64,000 nt of DNA from Lentibacillus siamensis (lineage in GTDB: Bacteria; Bacillota; Bacilli; Bacillales; Amphibacillaceae), in the NCBI RefSeq assembly GCF_039522605.1, contig NZ_BAAADS010000010.1:38529-102528 (forward strand). Direction: 5' to 3'. The stretch's first letter is position 1, and each line of letters starts with the position of its first letter. Of the stretch, positions 8,644 to 17,579 are shown piece by piece. Position numbers and translations under genes: made by a program. Below the pieces are notes generated by a model, which did no database searches, was not told the origin of the DNA, and was given only the letters and a program-made list of their open reading frames with translations.

Positions 8644-9333
8644 ATGAATAAAGCAGAAATAGCGATAGCAATTGACGGACCTGCTGCTGCAGGGAAAAGT
8701 ACTGTTGCGAAAATAACAGCCAGAAAACTAAACTACATATACGTTGATACGGGAGCAATGTACCGAGCGTTGACACTAAAGTCACTCAACAGCGAAATAG
8801 ATCCCGATAATGAGAAGGCATTGATAGAACTGTTAACACTTACAGATATCGAACTGATCCAAGGTGAAAATAATCAGCATGTTTTGTTGGACGAATATGA
8901 TGTTACACATGATATTCGATCCGAGCAGGTAACCAATAACGTGTCCTATGTTGCCCAGCATCCCTTAATACGGAAAGAAATGGTGAAACGCCAGCAGAAA
9001 CTGGCTGAAAAGCGTGGAGTTGTGATGGATGGCCGGGATATAGGTACACATGTACTTCCAAACGCAGAAGTGAAAATATTTCTTATTGCCACCGTAGAAG
9101 AACGTGCGCGGAGAAGACATGAGGAGAACTTGAAAAAAGGTTTTTCTTCTGATTTGGATACACTAAAAAAGGAGATAGAACAACGGGATTTGATTGATTC
9201 TAAACGGGAAGCTTCGCCACTGCTGAAAGCTGACGATGCAATTGAAATTGATACAACCTCCATCACAATTGACGAAGTGGCGGAACGTATTTTAGACGAA
9301 GCTTACAAAGTAATGGGGCAAAAAGGAGACTGA
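8644..9333 (+). CDS. cmk: Cytidylate kinase
   Basis: Phosphorylates CMP and dCMP with ATP to the diphosphates, for RNA, DNA and phospholipid precursors. The 229-residue protein has the P-loop GPAAAGKS at residues 12-19, the NMP-binding motif DTGAMYRALT, and MDGRDIGTHVLPNAEVKIF typical of bacterial Cmk. The ATG follows GAAAGG at 8633-8638. plsC starts two bases after the stop, so the two are co-transcribed. Confidence 0.96.
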   Translation: MNKAEIAIAIDGPAAAGKSTVAKITARKLNYIYVDTGAMYRALTLKSLNSEIDPDNEKALIELLTLTDIELIQGENNQHVLLDEYDVTHDIRSEQVTNNVSYVAQHPLIRKEMVKRQQKLAEKRGVVMDGRDIGTHVLPNAEVKIFLIATVEERARRRHEENLKKGFSSDLDTLKKEIEQRDLIDSKREASPLLKADDAIEIDTTSITIDEVAERILDEAYKVMGQKGD

Positions 9334-9335
9334 TC

Positions 9336-9920
9336 ATGAGCCTTTATAAATTTGCTAAAACAGTAGTGGCAATTCTTCTGTTTCCATTATACCGAATCAA
9401 AGTTATCGGAAAGGAAAACGTTCCAAAAGAAGGACCTGTAATTATATGTTCCAATCATATTTCAAACATCGATCCCCCCGTTGTAGGCATTACGTCCCCA
9501 CGTGATATCTATTTTATGGCTAAGGGGGAGTTATTTGAAAAACCAGTGTTGGGAAAATTGCTCACGAAAATACATGCATTTCCGGTACGCAGAGGAATGG
9601 GAGACCGCAACGCGCTTCGGAATGGATTGAAAATATTGCGGAACAATGAAACACTGGGACTCTTCCCTGAAGGAACACGCAGTAAGACTGGAAAGGTGGG
9701 AAAGGGTCTGGCAGGCGCGGGTTTTTTTGCTCTCCGTTCCAAAGCCGAAATTGTACCCTGTGCCATTATTGGACCGTATAAACCTGGAAAGCGCTTAACC
9801 GTAATTTACGGAAAACCGATGGATATAGAAACGTATCGTCAAAACAAAGCATCAGCAAAAGATACATCCGATGCAATTATGAATGAAATAAGAAAAATTA
9901 TAGATAATCATTATTCCTGA
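9336..9920 (+). CDS. plsC: 1-acyl-sn-glycerol-3-phosphate acyltransferase (PlsC family)
   Basis: Transfers an acyl chain to lysophosphatidic acid at the inner face of the membrane. The 194-residue protein begins with a hydrophobic segment (residues 8-22) and carries the catalytic HX4D motif NHISNIDP (H41, D46) and the FPEGTRS substrate motif at 110-116. It follows cmk by two bases with AAAGGAG in front of the ATG, as ypfJ-type plsC paralogues do in relatives. Whether it is the main PlsC or a second copy cannot be seen here. Confidence 0.88.
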   Translation: MSLYKFAKTVVAILLFPLYRIKVIGKENVPKEGPVIICSNHISNIDPPVVGITSPRDIYFMAKGELFEKPVLGKLLTKIHAFPVRRGMGDRNALRNGLKILRNNETLGLFPEGTRSKTGKVGKGLAGAGFFALRSKAEIVPCAIIGPYKPGKRLTVIYGKPMDIETYRQNKASAKDTSDAIMNEIRKIIDNHYS

Positions 9921-10014
9921 TATGCATTGCTTGACAAATAATTATAAATATTAGAAGTTATAAAAAAGAGATATTTCGAACTTTGTTGGTTTGTATTTTA
10001 AGGAGGGCTTTTGA

Positions 10015-11145
10015 ATGACTGAATCTAATAGCGGAATACCAGAATTGAATGTAGGAGACCTTATCACAGGAACCATTGTCAAAGTGGAAGAAAAGCAGGT
10101 TCTTGTTGATATTGGATATAAAACAGAGGGTATTGTTCCAATCAGCGAATTGTCGAACCTTCATGTTGAACAAGCAAGCGATGTGGTGAAAGAGGATGAC
10201 GAACTTTCATTGCAGATTAAAAGGATTGAGGATGATGAAGTCATTCTATCCAAGAAGGCAGTAGATGCAGACAAAGCATGGGAATCACTTGCGACAAAAT
10301 TTGAAAATGAAGAGGTTTTTGAAACAGAAATTAAAGATATTGTAAAAGGAGGACTCGTTGTCGACGTTGGTTTGCGAGGATTTATTCCAGCTTCTTTAGT
10401 TGAAACATATTTTGTTGAGGATTTCTCCGACTATAAAAACCAAGTACTAAAGGTTAAAATTATTGACCTTAACAGAGAACAGAACCGTGTTATTCTATCG
10501 CACCGTGATGTTATTCAGGATGAAGAAGAGACCAGAAAACAGCAATTATTGCAAAATCTTGAAGCAGGACAAGTACTCGACGGTGTTGTACAGCGCATAA
10601 CAAGTTTTGGTGCGTTCGTTGATCTTGGTGGAATTGATGGTCTTGTTCATATTTCACAGCTGGCACATGAACATGTTGAAAAGACTGAAGATGTTGTCGC
10701 AGAGGGTGATACAATAAGTGTGGAAATCTTATCAGTTGACCGCGATAATGAACGCATTTCGCTCTCCCGTAAGAAAACACTCCCTGGACCCTGGACAGAT
10801 ATTGAGGAAAAAGTATCCAAGGGGGATGTGCTGGAAGGGAAAGTAAAACGGCTTGTAAGTTTTGGTGCATTTGTCGAAGTAATGTCTGGGGTTGAAGGGC
10901 TTGTTCATATTTCACAAATTGCCAACAGGCACATCGGAACACCCCAGGAGGTATTGGATACAGGACAAACTGTCAAAGTAAAAGTGCTGGATGTAAGCGA
11001 AGCGGAACAGCGTATGTCACTATCCATAAAAGAATTGGAAATGGAACAGGAAGCGGCAGAATTTAAAAAGTACGAAAAAGATGATGATCAGCTTGGCTTC
11101 CAGGTAGGCGACTTTATTGGCGATAAACTGGACAAATATAAATAA
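10015..11145 (+). CDS. ypfD: S1-domain RNA-binding protein (YpfD, 30S ribosomal protein S1 homologue)
   Basis: A 376-residue protein made of four S1 OB-fold repeats at about residues 13-80, 98-163, 184-252 and 269-338, recognisable by repeated GxxVxG...GAFVDLGG-IDGLVHISQL and RISLSRK motifs. In Gram-negative bacteria six such repeats form ribosomal protein S1; the four-repeat Firmicutes version is not essential and its exact role is unclear. A TTGACA lies at 9931 upstream but without a well-spaced -10 box. The ATG follows AAGGAGGGC. It is single-gene, ending at the terminator at 11158-11189. Confidence 0.93.
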   Translation: MTESNSGIPELNVGDLITGTIVKVEEKQVLVDIGYKTEGIVPISELSNLHVEQASDVVKEDDELSLQIKRIEDDEVILSKKAVDADKAWESLATKFENEEVFETEIKDIVKGGLVVDVGLRGFIPASLVETYFVEDFSDYKNQVLKVKIIDLNREQNRVILSHRDVIQDEEETRKQQLLQNLEAGQVLDGVVQRITSFGAFVDLGGIDGLVHISQLAHEHVEKTEDVVAEGDTISVEILSVDRDNERISLSRKKTLPGPWTDIEEKVSKGDVLEGKVKRLVSFGAFVEVMSGVEGLVHISQIANRHIGTPQEVLDTGQTVKVKVLDVSEAEQRMSLSIKELEMEQEAAEFKKYEKDDDQLGFQVGDFIGDKLDKYK

Positions 11146-11157
11146 TAATTTTTATTC

Positions 11158-11189
11158 AATGCTCTTTCCAAATGGAAAGAGCATTTTTA
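11158..11189 (+). terminator. Terminator of ypfD
   Basis: AATGCTCTTTCC and GGAAAGAGCATT form a perfect stem with an AAAT loop and a T run. Confidence 0.92.
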
Positions 11190-11326
11190 AAATATTTTTT
11201 ATAATGCTTATGAGAATTATGATCAGCAAAAATTGATTGTTATGTGAATAACAGTTAACGACATAGATGCGTATACGAAATCTGTGCATGTAAACCGCAT
11301 ATTTAAAAGTTGATTTCCGATAATAA

Positions 11327-11355
11327 TTGTCTATATGGTTTTCTTTTGCTAGAAT
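11327..11355 (+). promoter_or_regulatory. Sigma-A promoter of der-gpsA
   Basis: TTGTCT at 11327-11332, a 17-base spacer, then TAGAAT at 11350-11355 with TG one base upstream (extended -10). It lies 63 bases before the der start. Confidence 0.65.
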
Positions 11356-11417
11356 AAATAAATGCTGTATACATAAAAATAAATTTGCAATGTAAATGTG
11401 GAAAGGATGTTCCTTTC

Positions 11418-12728
11418 ATGAGGAAATCTGTAGTAGCGATAGTTGGCAGACCAAATGTGGGAAAATCAACTATTTTTAATCGGCTGGTCGGGGAAAGAAT
11501 TTCAATTGTTGAAGATACTCCCGGTGTTACCAGAGACCGGATATATGCTGAAGCTGAATGGCTTACAACCACTTTCAATTTGATTGATACGGGTGGTATT
11601 GATGTTGGGGATGAACCTTTATTGGTTCAAATGCGTCAACAGGCTGAAGTTGCCATTGATGAAGCTGATGTTATTATTTTCTTGTTGAATGGTAGGGAGG
11701 GCATTACTGCTGCTGATGAGGAAGTAGCTAAATTACTGTATAAATCCAATAAACCGGTAGTTATTGGTGTTAATAAAATGGACAACCCGGAAATGCGCCA
11801 GGAGATTTATGAATTTTATTCACTTGGCTTTGGTGAGCCATTTCCGATTTCCGGATCCCATGGACTGGGATTGGGCGATTTACTTGATGAAGTAGTCGGG
11901 TATTTTCCTAAAGAAGAGGAAGCAGAGATGCCTGATGATACCATTTATTTCAGTCTGATTGGGCGCCCCAATGTTGGTAAATCATCACTCGTTAATTCGA
12001 TGTTACACGAAGACCGGGTCATTGTGAGTGAAATGGAAGGAACAACCCGGGACGCAGTTGACACGCACTTGCGTAAGGATGACCAGGATTTTGTAATAAT
12101 CGATACTGCCGGTATGCGTAAACGTGGTAAAGTATATGAAACGACCGAAAAATACAGTGTATTGCGCGCCTTAAAGGCAATTGAGCGTTCCGATGTCGTT
12201 CTTGTTCTGCTTGATGCGGAAACCGGAATAAGAGAACAGGATAAGAAAATTGCAGGTTACGCACATGATGCGGGTCGGGCTGTAATTATCGTTGTAAACA
12301 AATGGGATACAATTGATTCCGGTGACAAAACGATGAAAGAATTTGAGAAAAAAGTAAGAGCACATTTTCAATTTCTTGATTATGCCCCAATTGTCTTTCT
12401 TTCTGCCAAAACGCAAAAAAGGCTGCATACACTTATTCCCGCTATCAGAACAGCCAGTGAAAATCATGCAAAGCGCATCCAAACAAACGTACTAAACGAT
12501 GTGATTATGGATGCATTGGCGATGAATCCGACACCAACCGTAAAAGGCAGAAGGTTGAAAGTACTTTACGCAACACAGGTGGCAGTCAAACCGCCAAGTT
12601 TTGTTGTCTTTGTGAACGATCCTGACTTAATGCATTTCACTTATAAGCGTTTCCTGGAAAACAGAATCCGGGATGCCTTTGGGTTTATTGGAACTCCAAT
12701 TAAAATATTTGCGAGACGACGTCAATAA
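11418..12728 (+). CDS. der: Ribosome assembly GTPase Der (EngA)
   Basis: Essential GTPase with two G domains needed for 50S subunit maturation. Starting at ATG 11418 it has 436 residues, the same as B. subtilis Der. Walker A motifs GRPNVGKS are at residues 10-17 and 182-189, with DTPGVTRDR and EGTTRDAVD switch regions and NKMD / NKWD base-recognition motifs; a KH-like domain fills about 350-436. An earlier ATG at 11385 adds eleven residues not found in the family and lacks a ribosome binding site. gpsA follows 13 bases downstream. Confidence 0.97.
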   Translation: MRKSVVAIVGRPNVGKSTIFNRLVGERISIVEDTPGVTRDRIYAEAEWLTTTFNLIDTGGIDVGDEPLLVQMRQQAEVAIDEADVIIFLLNGREGITAADEEVAKLLYKSNKPVVIGVNKMDNPEMRQEIYEFYSLGFGEPFPISGSHGLGLGDLLDEVVGYFPKEEEAEMPDDTIYFSLIGRPNVGKSSLVNSMLHEDRVIVSEMEGTTRDAVDTHLRKDDQDFVIIDTAGMRKRGKVYETTEKYSVLRALKAIERSDVVLVLLDAETGIREQDKKIAGYAHDAGRAVIIVVNKWDTIDSGDKTMKEFEKKVRAHFQFLDYAPIVFLSAKTQKRLHTLIPAIRTASENHAKRIQTNVLNDVIMDALAMNPTPTVKGRRLKVLYATQVAVKPPSFVVFVNDPDLMHFTYKRFLENRIRDAFGFIGTPIKIFARRRQ

Positions 12729-12741
12729 GGAGGCTATACCA

Positions 12742-13779
12742 ATGAGTAAAGTAGCAGTAATTGGTGCAGGCAGCTGGGGAACAGCGCTCAGCATTGTACT
12801 GTCTGATAACGGTCATGATGTCCGCCTGTGGACACATCGAAAAGAACAAGCTGATATGATAAACAACCAACACGTAAATGAAAATTATTTAAAGGTTAAC
12901 CTACCGGAAAATATTAAGGCTTATGACGACTTGCACAGTGCAATCGATGACGTGAAAGCCATTATATTGGTCGTACCGACAAAAGCTATACGGGAAGTAA
13001 GCCAACAGTTAAACCGTTTACTGAAGAAAAAAATCACCATAATTCATGCGACCAAAGGAATTGAACCGGAGTCACTTAAACGTGTATCCCAAATGATCAG
13101 TGAAGAACTGGATTCCTACAGCTATGAAGATATTGTGGTGCTTTCCGGTCCAAGTCATGCGGAGGAAGTCGGAAAACGGCTGCCAACAACGGTAACAGTT
13201 TCATCACTGGACAGTTCGAATGCCAAACTGGCACAGGATCTGTTTATTAATGAATCTTTTCGTGTTTATACAAGCCCGGACGTAGTTGGTATTGAGCTAG
13301 GTGGAGCATTAAAAAATATAATTGCACTTGGTGCAGGTATTTCGGATGGTTTAGGTTACGGTGACAATGCCAAGGCAGCATTGATAACGAGAGGACTTGC
13401 CGAAATCACCCGATTGGGCACATCGCTTGGGGCAAATCCTCTGACATTCCTCGGGTTACCTGGTGTGGGGGATCTGATTGTAACATGCACCAGTGTTCAT
13501 AGCAGAAACTGGCGAGCCGGCAACCTGTTGGGTAAAGGACATAAGCTGGATGAAGTGCTTGACCAAATGGGTATGGTCGTTGAAGGAGTACGCACTGCAA
13601 AGGCTGCATATCAATTTGCTGAAGACCAGGAAATAGAAATGCCAATAACCGCTGGTATATATCAGATTTTGTTTGAGAATAAATATCCCCGGGAAGTTGT
13701 CGAGCAATTAATGAGTCGTAATAAGCGGGAAGAGATGGACGATCTTGCTGAATTAATTGGAGGGAACTATTCCAAATAA
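12742..13779 (+). CDS. gpsA: Glycerol-3-phosphate dehydrogenase [NAD(P)+]
   Basis: Reduces dihydroxyacetone phosphate to sn-glycerol 3-phosphate, the phospholipid backbone. With ATG 12742 after AAGGAGG the protein has 345 residues, as in B. subtilis. The nucleotide-binding motif GAGSWG is at residues 8-13; ATKGIEP, VLSGPSHAEE and the catalytic-lysine region ELGGALKNIIALGAG are present, as is GLPGVGDL. It is co-transcribed with der. Confidence 0.97.
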   Translation: MSKVAVIGAGSWGTALSIVLSDNGHDVRLWTHRKEQADMINNQHVNENYLKVNLPENIKAYDDLHSAIDDVKAIILVVPTKAIREVSQQLNRLLKKKITIIHATKGIEPESLKRVSQMISEELDSYSYEDIVVLSGPSHAEEVGKRLPTTVTVSSLDSSNAKLAQDLFINESFRVYTSPDVVGIELGGALKNIIALGAGISDGLGYGDNAKAALITRGLAEITRLGTSLGANPLTFLGLPGVGDLIVTCTSVHSRNWRAGNLLGKGHKLDEVLDQMGMVVEGVRTAKAAYQFAEDQEIEMPITAGIYQILFENKYPREVVEQLMSRNKREEMDDLAELIGGNYSK

Positions 13780-13780
13780 C

Positions 13781-13807
13781 ACGGAAACGCATGCTTTGCA
13801 TATACTA
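13781..13807 (+). promoter_or_regulatory. Candidate sigma-K promoter of spoVIF
   Basis: CATATACTA at 13799-13807 fits the sigma-K -10 consensus CATAnnnTA, and AC sits 16 bases upstream at 13781-13782. It starts two bases after the gpsA stop and 32 bases before spoVIF. Confidence 0.6.
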
Positions 13808-13838
13808 TGCTGAAGTAATTATGCAGGGAGGCGAGCGT

Positions 13839-14099
13839 GTGAGTAATTCCCGGAAAGATCCTTTCGATCAAATACAGCAGCAGGCGAATGTAAATCCAGA
13901 CCAAATTTATAAAGTCGCTGAATCCGTTAAAAATGCTGATTTTTCCGATGAAACAACGGTTAGGGCATTGGTTCAGAGACTTGCAAAAATAGCCGGAAAG
14001 CCCATTTCAAAAGCGAAAGAGGATAAGATTGTACAATCCATCACAGAGAACAATATGCCAATTGATATGCAATCATTGAATCAACTGTTTAAAAAGTAG
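13839..14099 (+). CDS. Stage VI sporulation protein F family protein
   Basis: A small 86-residue cytoplasmic protein of the SpoVIF family, whose characterised B. subtilis member acts late in spore coat assembly. The GTG start at 13839 follows AGGGAGG with seven bases spacing. The sequence has the family pattern DPFDQIQQQANV, YKVAESVKNADFSDE, VRALVQRLAKIAGKPISKAKE and a C-terminal SLNQLFKK. The CATATACTA box upstream suggests mother-cell (sigma-K) expression. Membership is from recognised sequence character; whether it is the true orthologue of B. subtilis spoVIF (yjcC) or a paralogue is not known. Confidence 0.75.
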   Translation: MSNSRKDPFDQIQQQANVNPDQIYKVAESVKNADFSDETTVRALVQRLAKIAGKPISKAKEDKIVQSITENNMPIDMQSLNQLFKK

Positions 14100-14198
14100 C
14101 GATATTTAGGCAAGTGATGATGCAATTGGAAGTCTGCTCGCATAATATAAATCGCACAAGCATTCATGATAGAGTTGCTGTGGATTTTATTTAGTCAA

Positions 14199-14235
14199 CC
14201 GGGATGGAGTCAGCCCCCTCTGTCCCGGATTTTTA
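14199..14235 (+). terminator. Terminator after the spoVIF-family gene
   Basis: CCGGGATGGAG pairs with CTCTGTCCCGG (two wobble pairs) and ATTTTT follows. Confidence 0.8.
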
Positions 14236-14387
14236 ATTGCTCATAAATCGGTGATACTCAGCGGGAAACTACCGGTACAAGCCCTGATCCATTCAACTAA
14301 TACTCAGGGAAATACCAAGTTTTCTAATTCAAAATTGTGACGTTTTTTTGATCAAACTTATTATAAATATATGAATCATGTGCAATA

Positions 14388-14396
14388 TGTTATAAT
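14388..14396 (+). promoter_or_regulatory. Extended -10 promoter before yphE-yphF
   Basis: TGTTATAAT (TG plus one base plus TATAAT) lies 42 bases before yphE. No strong -35 box is visible. The gap 14100-14437 otherwise holds only the terminator at 14199-14235. Confidence 0.5.
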
Positions 14397-14437
14397 ACGA
14401 TGTGCAATTATGGAGTTTGAAGCGGGAGTGAATAAAA

Positions 14438-14635
14438 ATGTCTCAAAGTATGCTGAATATGTGGATTTCATTTGCCGGTATGGCACTCCTTCTACTTTCC
14501 ATCGGTCTTATCCTGTTGAGCAGATATAAGCTGAGGGGATTGCTTGCAGGTATTGTTTCAGTATTGGCTTATTTATCTTTAATACTTGGCGGAATTATCA
14601 TTTTGTATATCGTGTTCAGCGGGCCGACGGGTTAG
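14438..14635 (+). CDS. yphE: Small membrane protein, DUF2768 family (YphE-like)
   Basis: A 65-residue protein with two predicted transmembrane segments (about residues 8-28 and 33-58) joined by a short basic loop SRYKLRG. The size, topology and location between gpsA and yphF match YphE of B. subtilis, a DUF2768 protein of unknown function restricted to bacilli. yphF follows 11 bases downstream, so they form an operon. Confidence 0.7.
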   Translation: MSQSMLNMWISFAGMALLLLSIGLILLSRYKLRGLLAGIVSVLAYLSLILGGIIILYIVFSGPTG

Positions 14636-14646
14636 GAGGATCTTCC

Positions 14647-15375
14647 ATGAAAGTTACATATTTTCATCTAAGTATTGCATTAATCTTCACAATTTTATTA
14701 AGCGGCTGTCTGTACCCGGAAAGTGAGATGCCCAAAAATCAGGTTCCGAACGAAGCCCAACTGGAAATGGTGCAATCAGCGGTTGATACGTATCAGAAAC
14801 AGACACAGGGATTACTTCCAATTAAGACCAAAGAACAGGATACACCAATCTTCCGAAAATACCTAGTTAATTTCAAGAAATTATTGGAACGCAATATTAT
14901 ATCGGAAATTCCAGGTACCGCTTATGAAAATGGTGGTGTTTACCAATATACAATTATCCATGCCGAAAAAAACCCAAAAGTGAAATTAATTGACCTGCGG
15001 GTAATAGATGCTATTCGTGAACTTAATATCAAATTAAATATGTACCGGAATGAGCATCTCTATCCACCATTTGGCAAAAGAATTTCAGAAGGGGTTTTTA
15101 AAATTGATTACGAAGAATTAGGGCTTGACGCGGAACCATATGTTATCAGCCCGTATTCGCATAAAAATCTCCCCATTGTTATGGATACAGAAGGGAATCT
15201 TTATGTGGACTACCGGATTGATTTAAATGCTGCATTGAAAGAATATGATCACGATTATAAGAAGGGGGATGATATTCGTTATTTATTAGCGGAACATTCA
15301 CCTTTTGTGCCAGCTTATTCGTTACCATATACGGTTAAAAACGGAGAACCGGTTTTTCTTCCTCAGGAGAATTAA
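14647..15375 (+). CDS. yphF: Predicted lipoprotein YphF
   Basis: A 242-residue secreted lipoprotein of unknown function. Residues 1-20 are a signal peptide ending in the lipobox LLSGC, so Cys21 should be lipid-modified and the protein anchored outside the membrane. The soluble part contains no motif I can link to a reaction. Position between yphE and spoIVA is that of yphF in B. subtilis, which supports the name. ATG 14647 follows AGGAGG closely. Confidence 0.82.
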   Translation: MKVTYFHLSIALIFTILLSGCLYPESEMPKNQVPNEAQLEMVQSAVDTYQKQTQGLLPIKTKEQDTPIFRKYLVNFKKLLERNIISEIPGTAYENGGVYQYTIIHAEKNPKVKLIDLRVIDAIRELNIKLNMYRNEHLYPPFGKRISEGVFKIDYEELGLDAEPYVISPYSHKNLPIVMDTEGNLYVDYRIDLNAALKEYDHDYKKGDDIRYLLAEHSPFVPAYSLPYTVKNGEPVFLPQEN

Positions 15376-15389
15376 TATATCATAATACG

Positions 15390-15425
15390 TCCCTTGTAAC
15401 ATATATTGTGTTGCAAGGGATTTTT
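15390..15425 (+). terminator. Terminator of yphE-yphF
   Basis: TCCCTTGTAAC pairs with GTTGCAAGGGA (one wobble) and TTTTT follows. Confidence 0.85.
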
Positions 15426-15603
15426 AGTGAGGGCAAATAAAATATTCTTTTTTACTGCATTTATGTTACCGCAGGATTTGAACTTTATAAGATAAGCGCT
15501 TCCAATACAGTAAAAAGCACTTTCATCAGAATCCTTTTAACGAAAGCCAGGTTTTCCAGAAGTCATTTGGAATTTATTTTTTATTCTTTTATCCAAAATC
15601 AAG

Positions 15604-15633
15604 TCATAATTTGGTGGGACAACATCATAGACT
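15604..15633 (+). promoter_or_regulatory. Sigma-E promoter of spoIVA
   Basis: CATAGACT at 15626-15633 matches the sigma-E -10 consensus CATACAMT at seven of eight positions, and TCATAATT lies 14 bases upstream as a -35 element. In B. subtilis spoIVA is sigma-E dependent. The rest of the gap 15376-15695 holds the yphF terminator and nothing else I can identify. Confidence 0.65.
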
Positions 15634-15695
15634 TGTAATGTCAATTATTCGCAGGTTATTCGGATTACCGGAAATGGAGATCGGGAGGGGATCGT

Positions 15696-17174
15696 TTGGA
15701 GAGAGTTGATATTTTTAAAGATATTTCGAAACGGACGAATGGAGATATTTATCTGGGAATTGTCGGTGCAGTCCGAACCGGAAAGTCTACCTTTATTAAA
15801 CGCTTTATGGAGTCCGTAGTATTGCCGAATATTGAGGATGATGGTGAAAGAGGACGTGCTCATGATGAATTGCCTCAAAGTGCTGCCGGCAAGACAATTA
15901 TGACGACAGAGCCGAAATTCATACCAAACCAGGCAGTATCCGTTCATGTCGACGAAGGTTTGGATGTAAACGTTAGGCTTGTTGATTGTGTTGGTTATGC
16001 AGTGGATGGTGCCAAGGGATTTGAAGATGAAAACGGACCACGAATGATTAACACCCCATGGTATGAAGATCCAATTCCTTTTCATGATGCTGCAGAAATT
16101 GGAACGAGAAAAGTTATCCAGGAACATTCCACAATTGGAGTTGTTGTTACCACCGACGGGACTATTGGTGAGATTGAGCGGTCTGATTACCAGGAAGCTG
16201 AATCAAAAGTAGTAGAAGAACTGAAAGAGGTAGGAAAACCGTTTATTATGGTGGTCAATTCAACTCGTCCAACCAGTCAGGAAACGGAATTGTATCGGCA
16301 GGAATTAACTGAAAAATATGATATTCCTGTACTGGCTATGAGCATTGAATCAATGACAGAACACGATGTGTACAATGTTCTTCGGGAAGCACTTTATGAA
16401 TTCCCTGTTTTAGAAGTAAATGTGAATCTCCCAAGCTGGGTCATGGTCCTCAATGAAGATCACTGGCTCAGACAAAATTATCAGGATGCGATTCAATCAA
16501 CCGTTCAAAATATTAAAAGACTTCGTGACGTGGACAGTATTGTTGGAGATTTCGAGGAGTACGACAATATTGCCACAGCAAATCTTGCGGGCATGGAAAT
16601 GGGTGATGGTGTAGCAGAAATTGACTTACATGCACCGGATTATCTTTACGATGATATTTTGAAAGAAATTGTAGGTGAGCAAATACGCGGCAAAGATCAC
16701 CTTCTCGAATTAATGCAGGACTTTGCACATGCGAAAAGAGAATATGATCAGGTGTCAGGGGCATTACAGATGGTAAAGCAAACCGGATATGGAATTGCCG
16801 CCCCTTCACTCAAAGATATGGAACTTGATGAACCGGAAATTATTCGCCAAGGTTCCAGATTTGGCGTAAGGCTGAAGGCAATGGCACCTTCCATTCATAT
16901 GATCAAAGTGGAAGTGGAATCAGAATTTGCACCAATCATTGGTACGGAGAAACAGAGTGAAGAACTCGTCAGATATCTGATGCAGGATTTCGAGGAAGAT
17001 CCATTATCCATATGGGAATCAGATATTTTTGGCCGGTCATTAAGCTCGATTGTACGCGAAGGAATTCAGGCAAAAATAGCACTCATGCCAGAGAATGCAC
17101 GGTATAAACTTAAAGATACACTGGAACGGATTATCAATGAAGGGTCCGGTGGATTAATAGCAATAATCCTGTAG
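15696..17174 (+). CDS. spoIVA: Stage IV sporulation protein A, spore coat basement ATPase
   Basis: Self-assembling ATPase that forms the basement layer of the spore coat on the outer forespore membrane. All 492 residues align in length with B. subtilis SpoIVA. The P-loop GAVRTGKS is at residues 24-31, and MTTEPKFIPN, LVDCVGYAVDGAKG and the strongly conserved C-terminus ending GSGGLIAIIL are present. The start is TTG, preceded by GGGAGGGG. It is transcribed alone, between a sigma-E-like promoter and the terminator at its stop codon. Confidence 0.97.
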   Translation: MERVDIFKDISKRTNGDIYLGIVGAVRTGKSTFIKRFMESVVLPNIEDDGERGRAHDELPQSAAGKTIMTTEPKFIPNQAVSVHVDEGLDVNVRLVDCVGYAVDGAKGFEDENGPRMINTPWYEDPIPFHDAAEIGTRKVIQEHSTIGVVVTTDGTIGEIERSDYQEAESKVVEELKEVGKPFIMVVNSTRPTSQETELYRQELTEKYDIPVLAMSIESMTEHDVYNVLREALYEFPVLEVNVNLPSWVMVLNEDHWLRQNYQDAIQSTVQNIKRLRDVDSIVGDFEEYDNIATANLAGMEMGDGVAEIDLHAPDYLYDDILKEIVGEQIRGKDHLLELMQDFAHAKREYDQVSGALQMVKQTGYGIAAPSLKDMELDEPEIIRQGSRFGVRLKAMAPSIHMIKVEVESEFAPIIGTEKQSEELVRYLMQDFEEDPLSIWESDIFGRSLSSIVREGIQAKIALMPENARYKLKDTLERIINEGSGGLIAIIL

Positions 17175-17201
17175 CAGCTGAACATAGTTGCTACTTTTTT
17201 T
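17171..17201 (+). terminator. Terminator of spoIVA
   Basis: GTAGCAGCT and AGTTGCTAC (one wobble pair) form a stem that begins at the stop codon; seven T follow. Confidence 0.85.
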
Positions 17202-17278
17202 ATAGCATAAAATTCAGCAGCCTTGAAATCGTGTGTTTTTCATATTTAATTAATTTTTTTTTGAAGAACAGCAGGAAT

Positions 17279-17307
17279 TTGACATCTTCTGTCGTATAGT
17301 TTATAAA
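17279..17307 (+). promoter_or_regulatory. Sigma-A promoter of hbs
   Basis: Perfect TTGACA at 17279-17284, 17-base spacer, TATAAA at 17302-17307. The predicted start near 17314 would give an untranslated leader of about 265 bases. Confidence 0.75.
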
Positions 17308-17313
17308 GAGGGT

Positions 17314-17579
17314 TATATTAACCTTTTAAATACAGTGCAGTTCCGGTTTTGCAGGATTTTCCATAATCTGTGAATTTTATGGAAAAAATTAGCTGAGAAT
17401 AAAATAAATACCGGAAAATTAGGCACTTATTGTTGAATTTTGCTTCAATCTCAGTTAATATAAGCCTTGTCATCATTGAATTGGTGGCTTTGCGTATAAA
17501 AAATGACAAATTGGAAACAAATGAAATTAGATTGAATTTGTTCCAATGTTCATTGAATTTTTGGGAGGAGGTGAATATC
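17314..17579 (+). promoter_or_regulatory. Long structured 5' leader of hbs
   Basis: Between the promoter and the hbs ATG lie several inverted repeats in a row: TTTTCCATAA / TTATGGAAAA (17357-17366, 17377-17386, perfect 10 pairs); TTAGCTGAGA / TCTCAGTTAA (17389-17398, 17449-17458); TTGTCAT / ATGACAA (17467-17473, 17503-17509); TTGGAAACAAAT / ATTTGTTCCAA (17511-17522, 17536-17546, one bulge). The last ends 17 bases before the GGGAGGAGG ribosome binding site. B. subtilis hbs also has a long leader with control of mRNA stability; the structures here are read from sequence only. Confidence 0.6.

Noticed and set aside
8355..8651. 98-codon open frame between ypeB and cmk
   Set aside because: It contains the ypeB terminator, lacks a proper start context and overlaps cmk.
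10511..10942. 143-codon antisense frame opposite ypfD
   Set aside because: Shadow of the S1 repeats; no start site and His/Gln-rich low-complexity translation.
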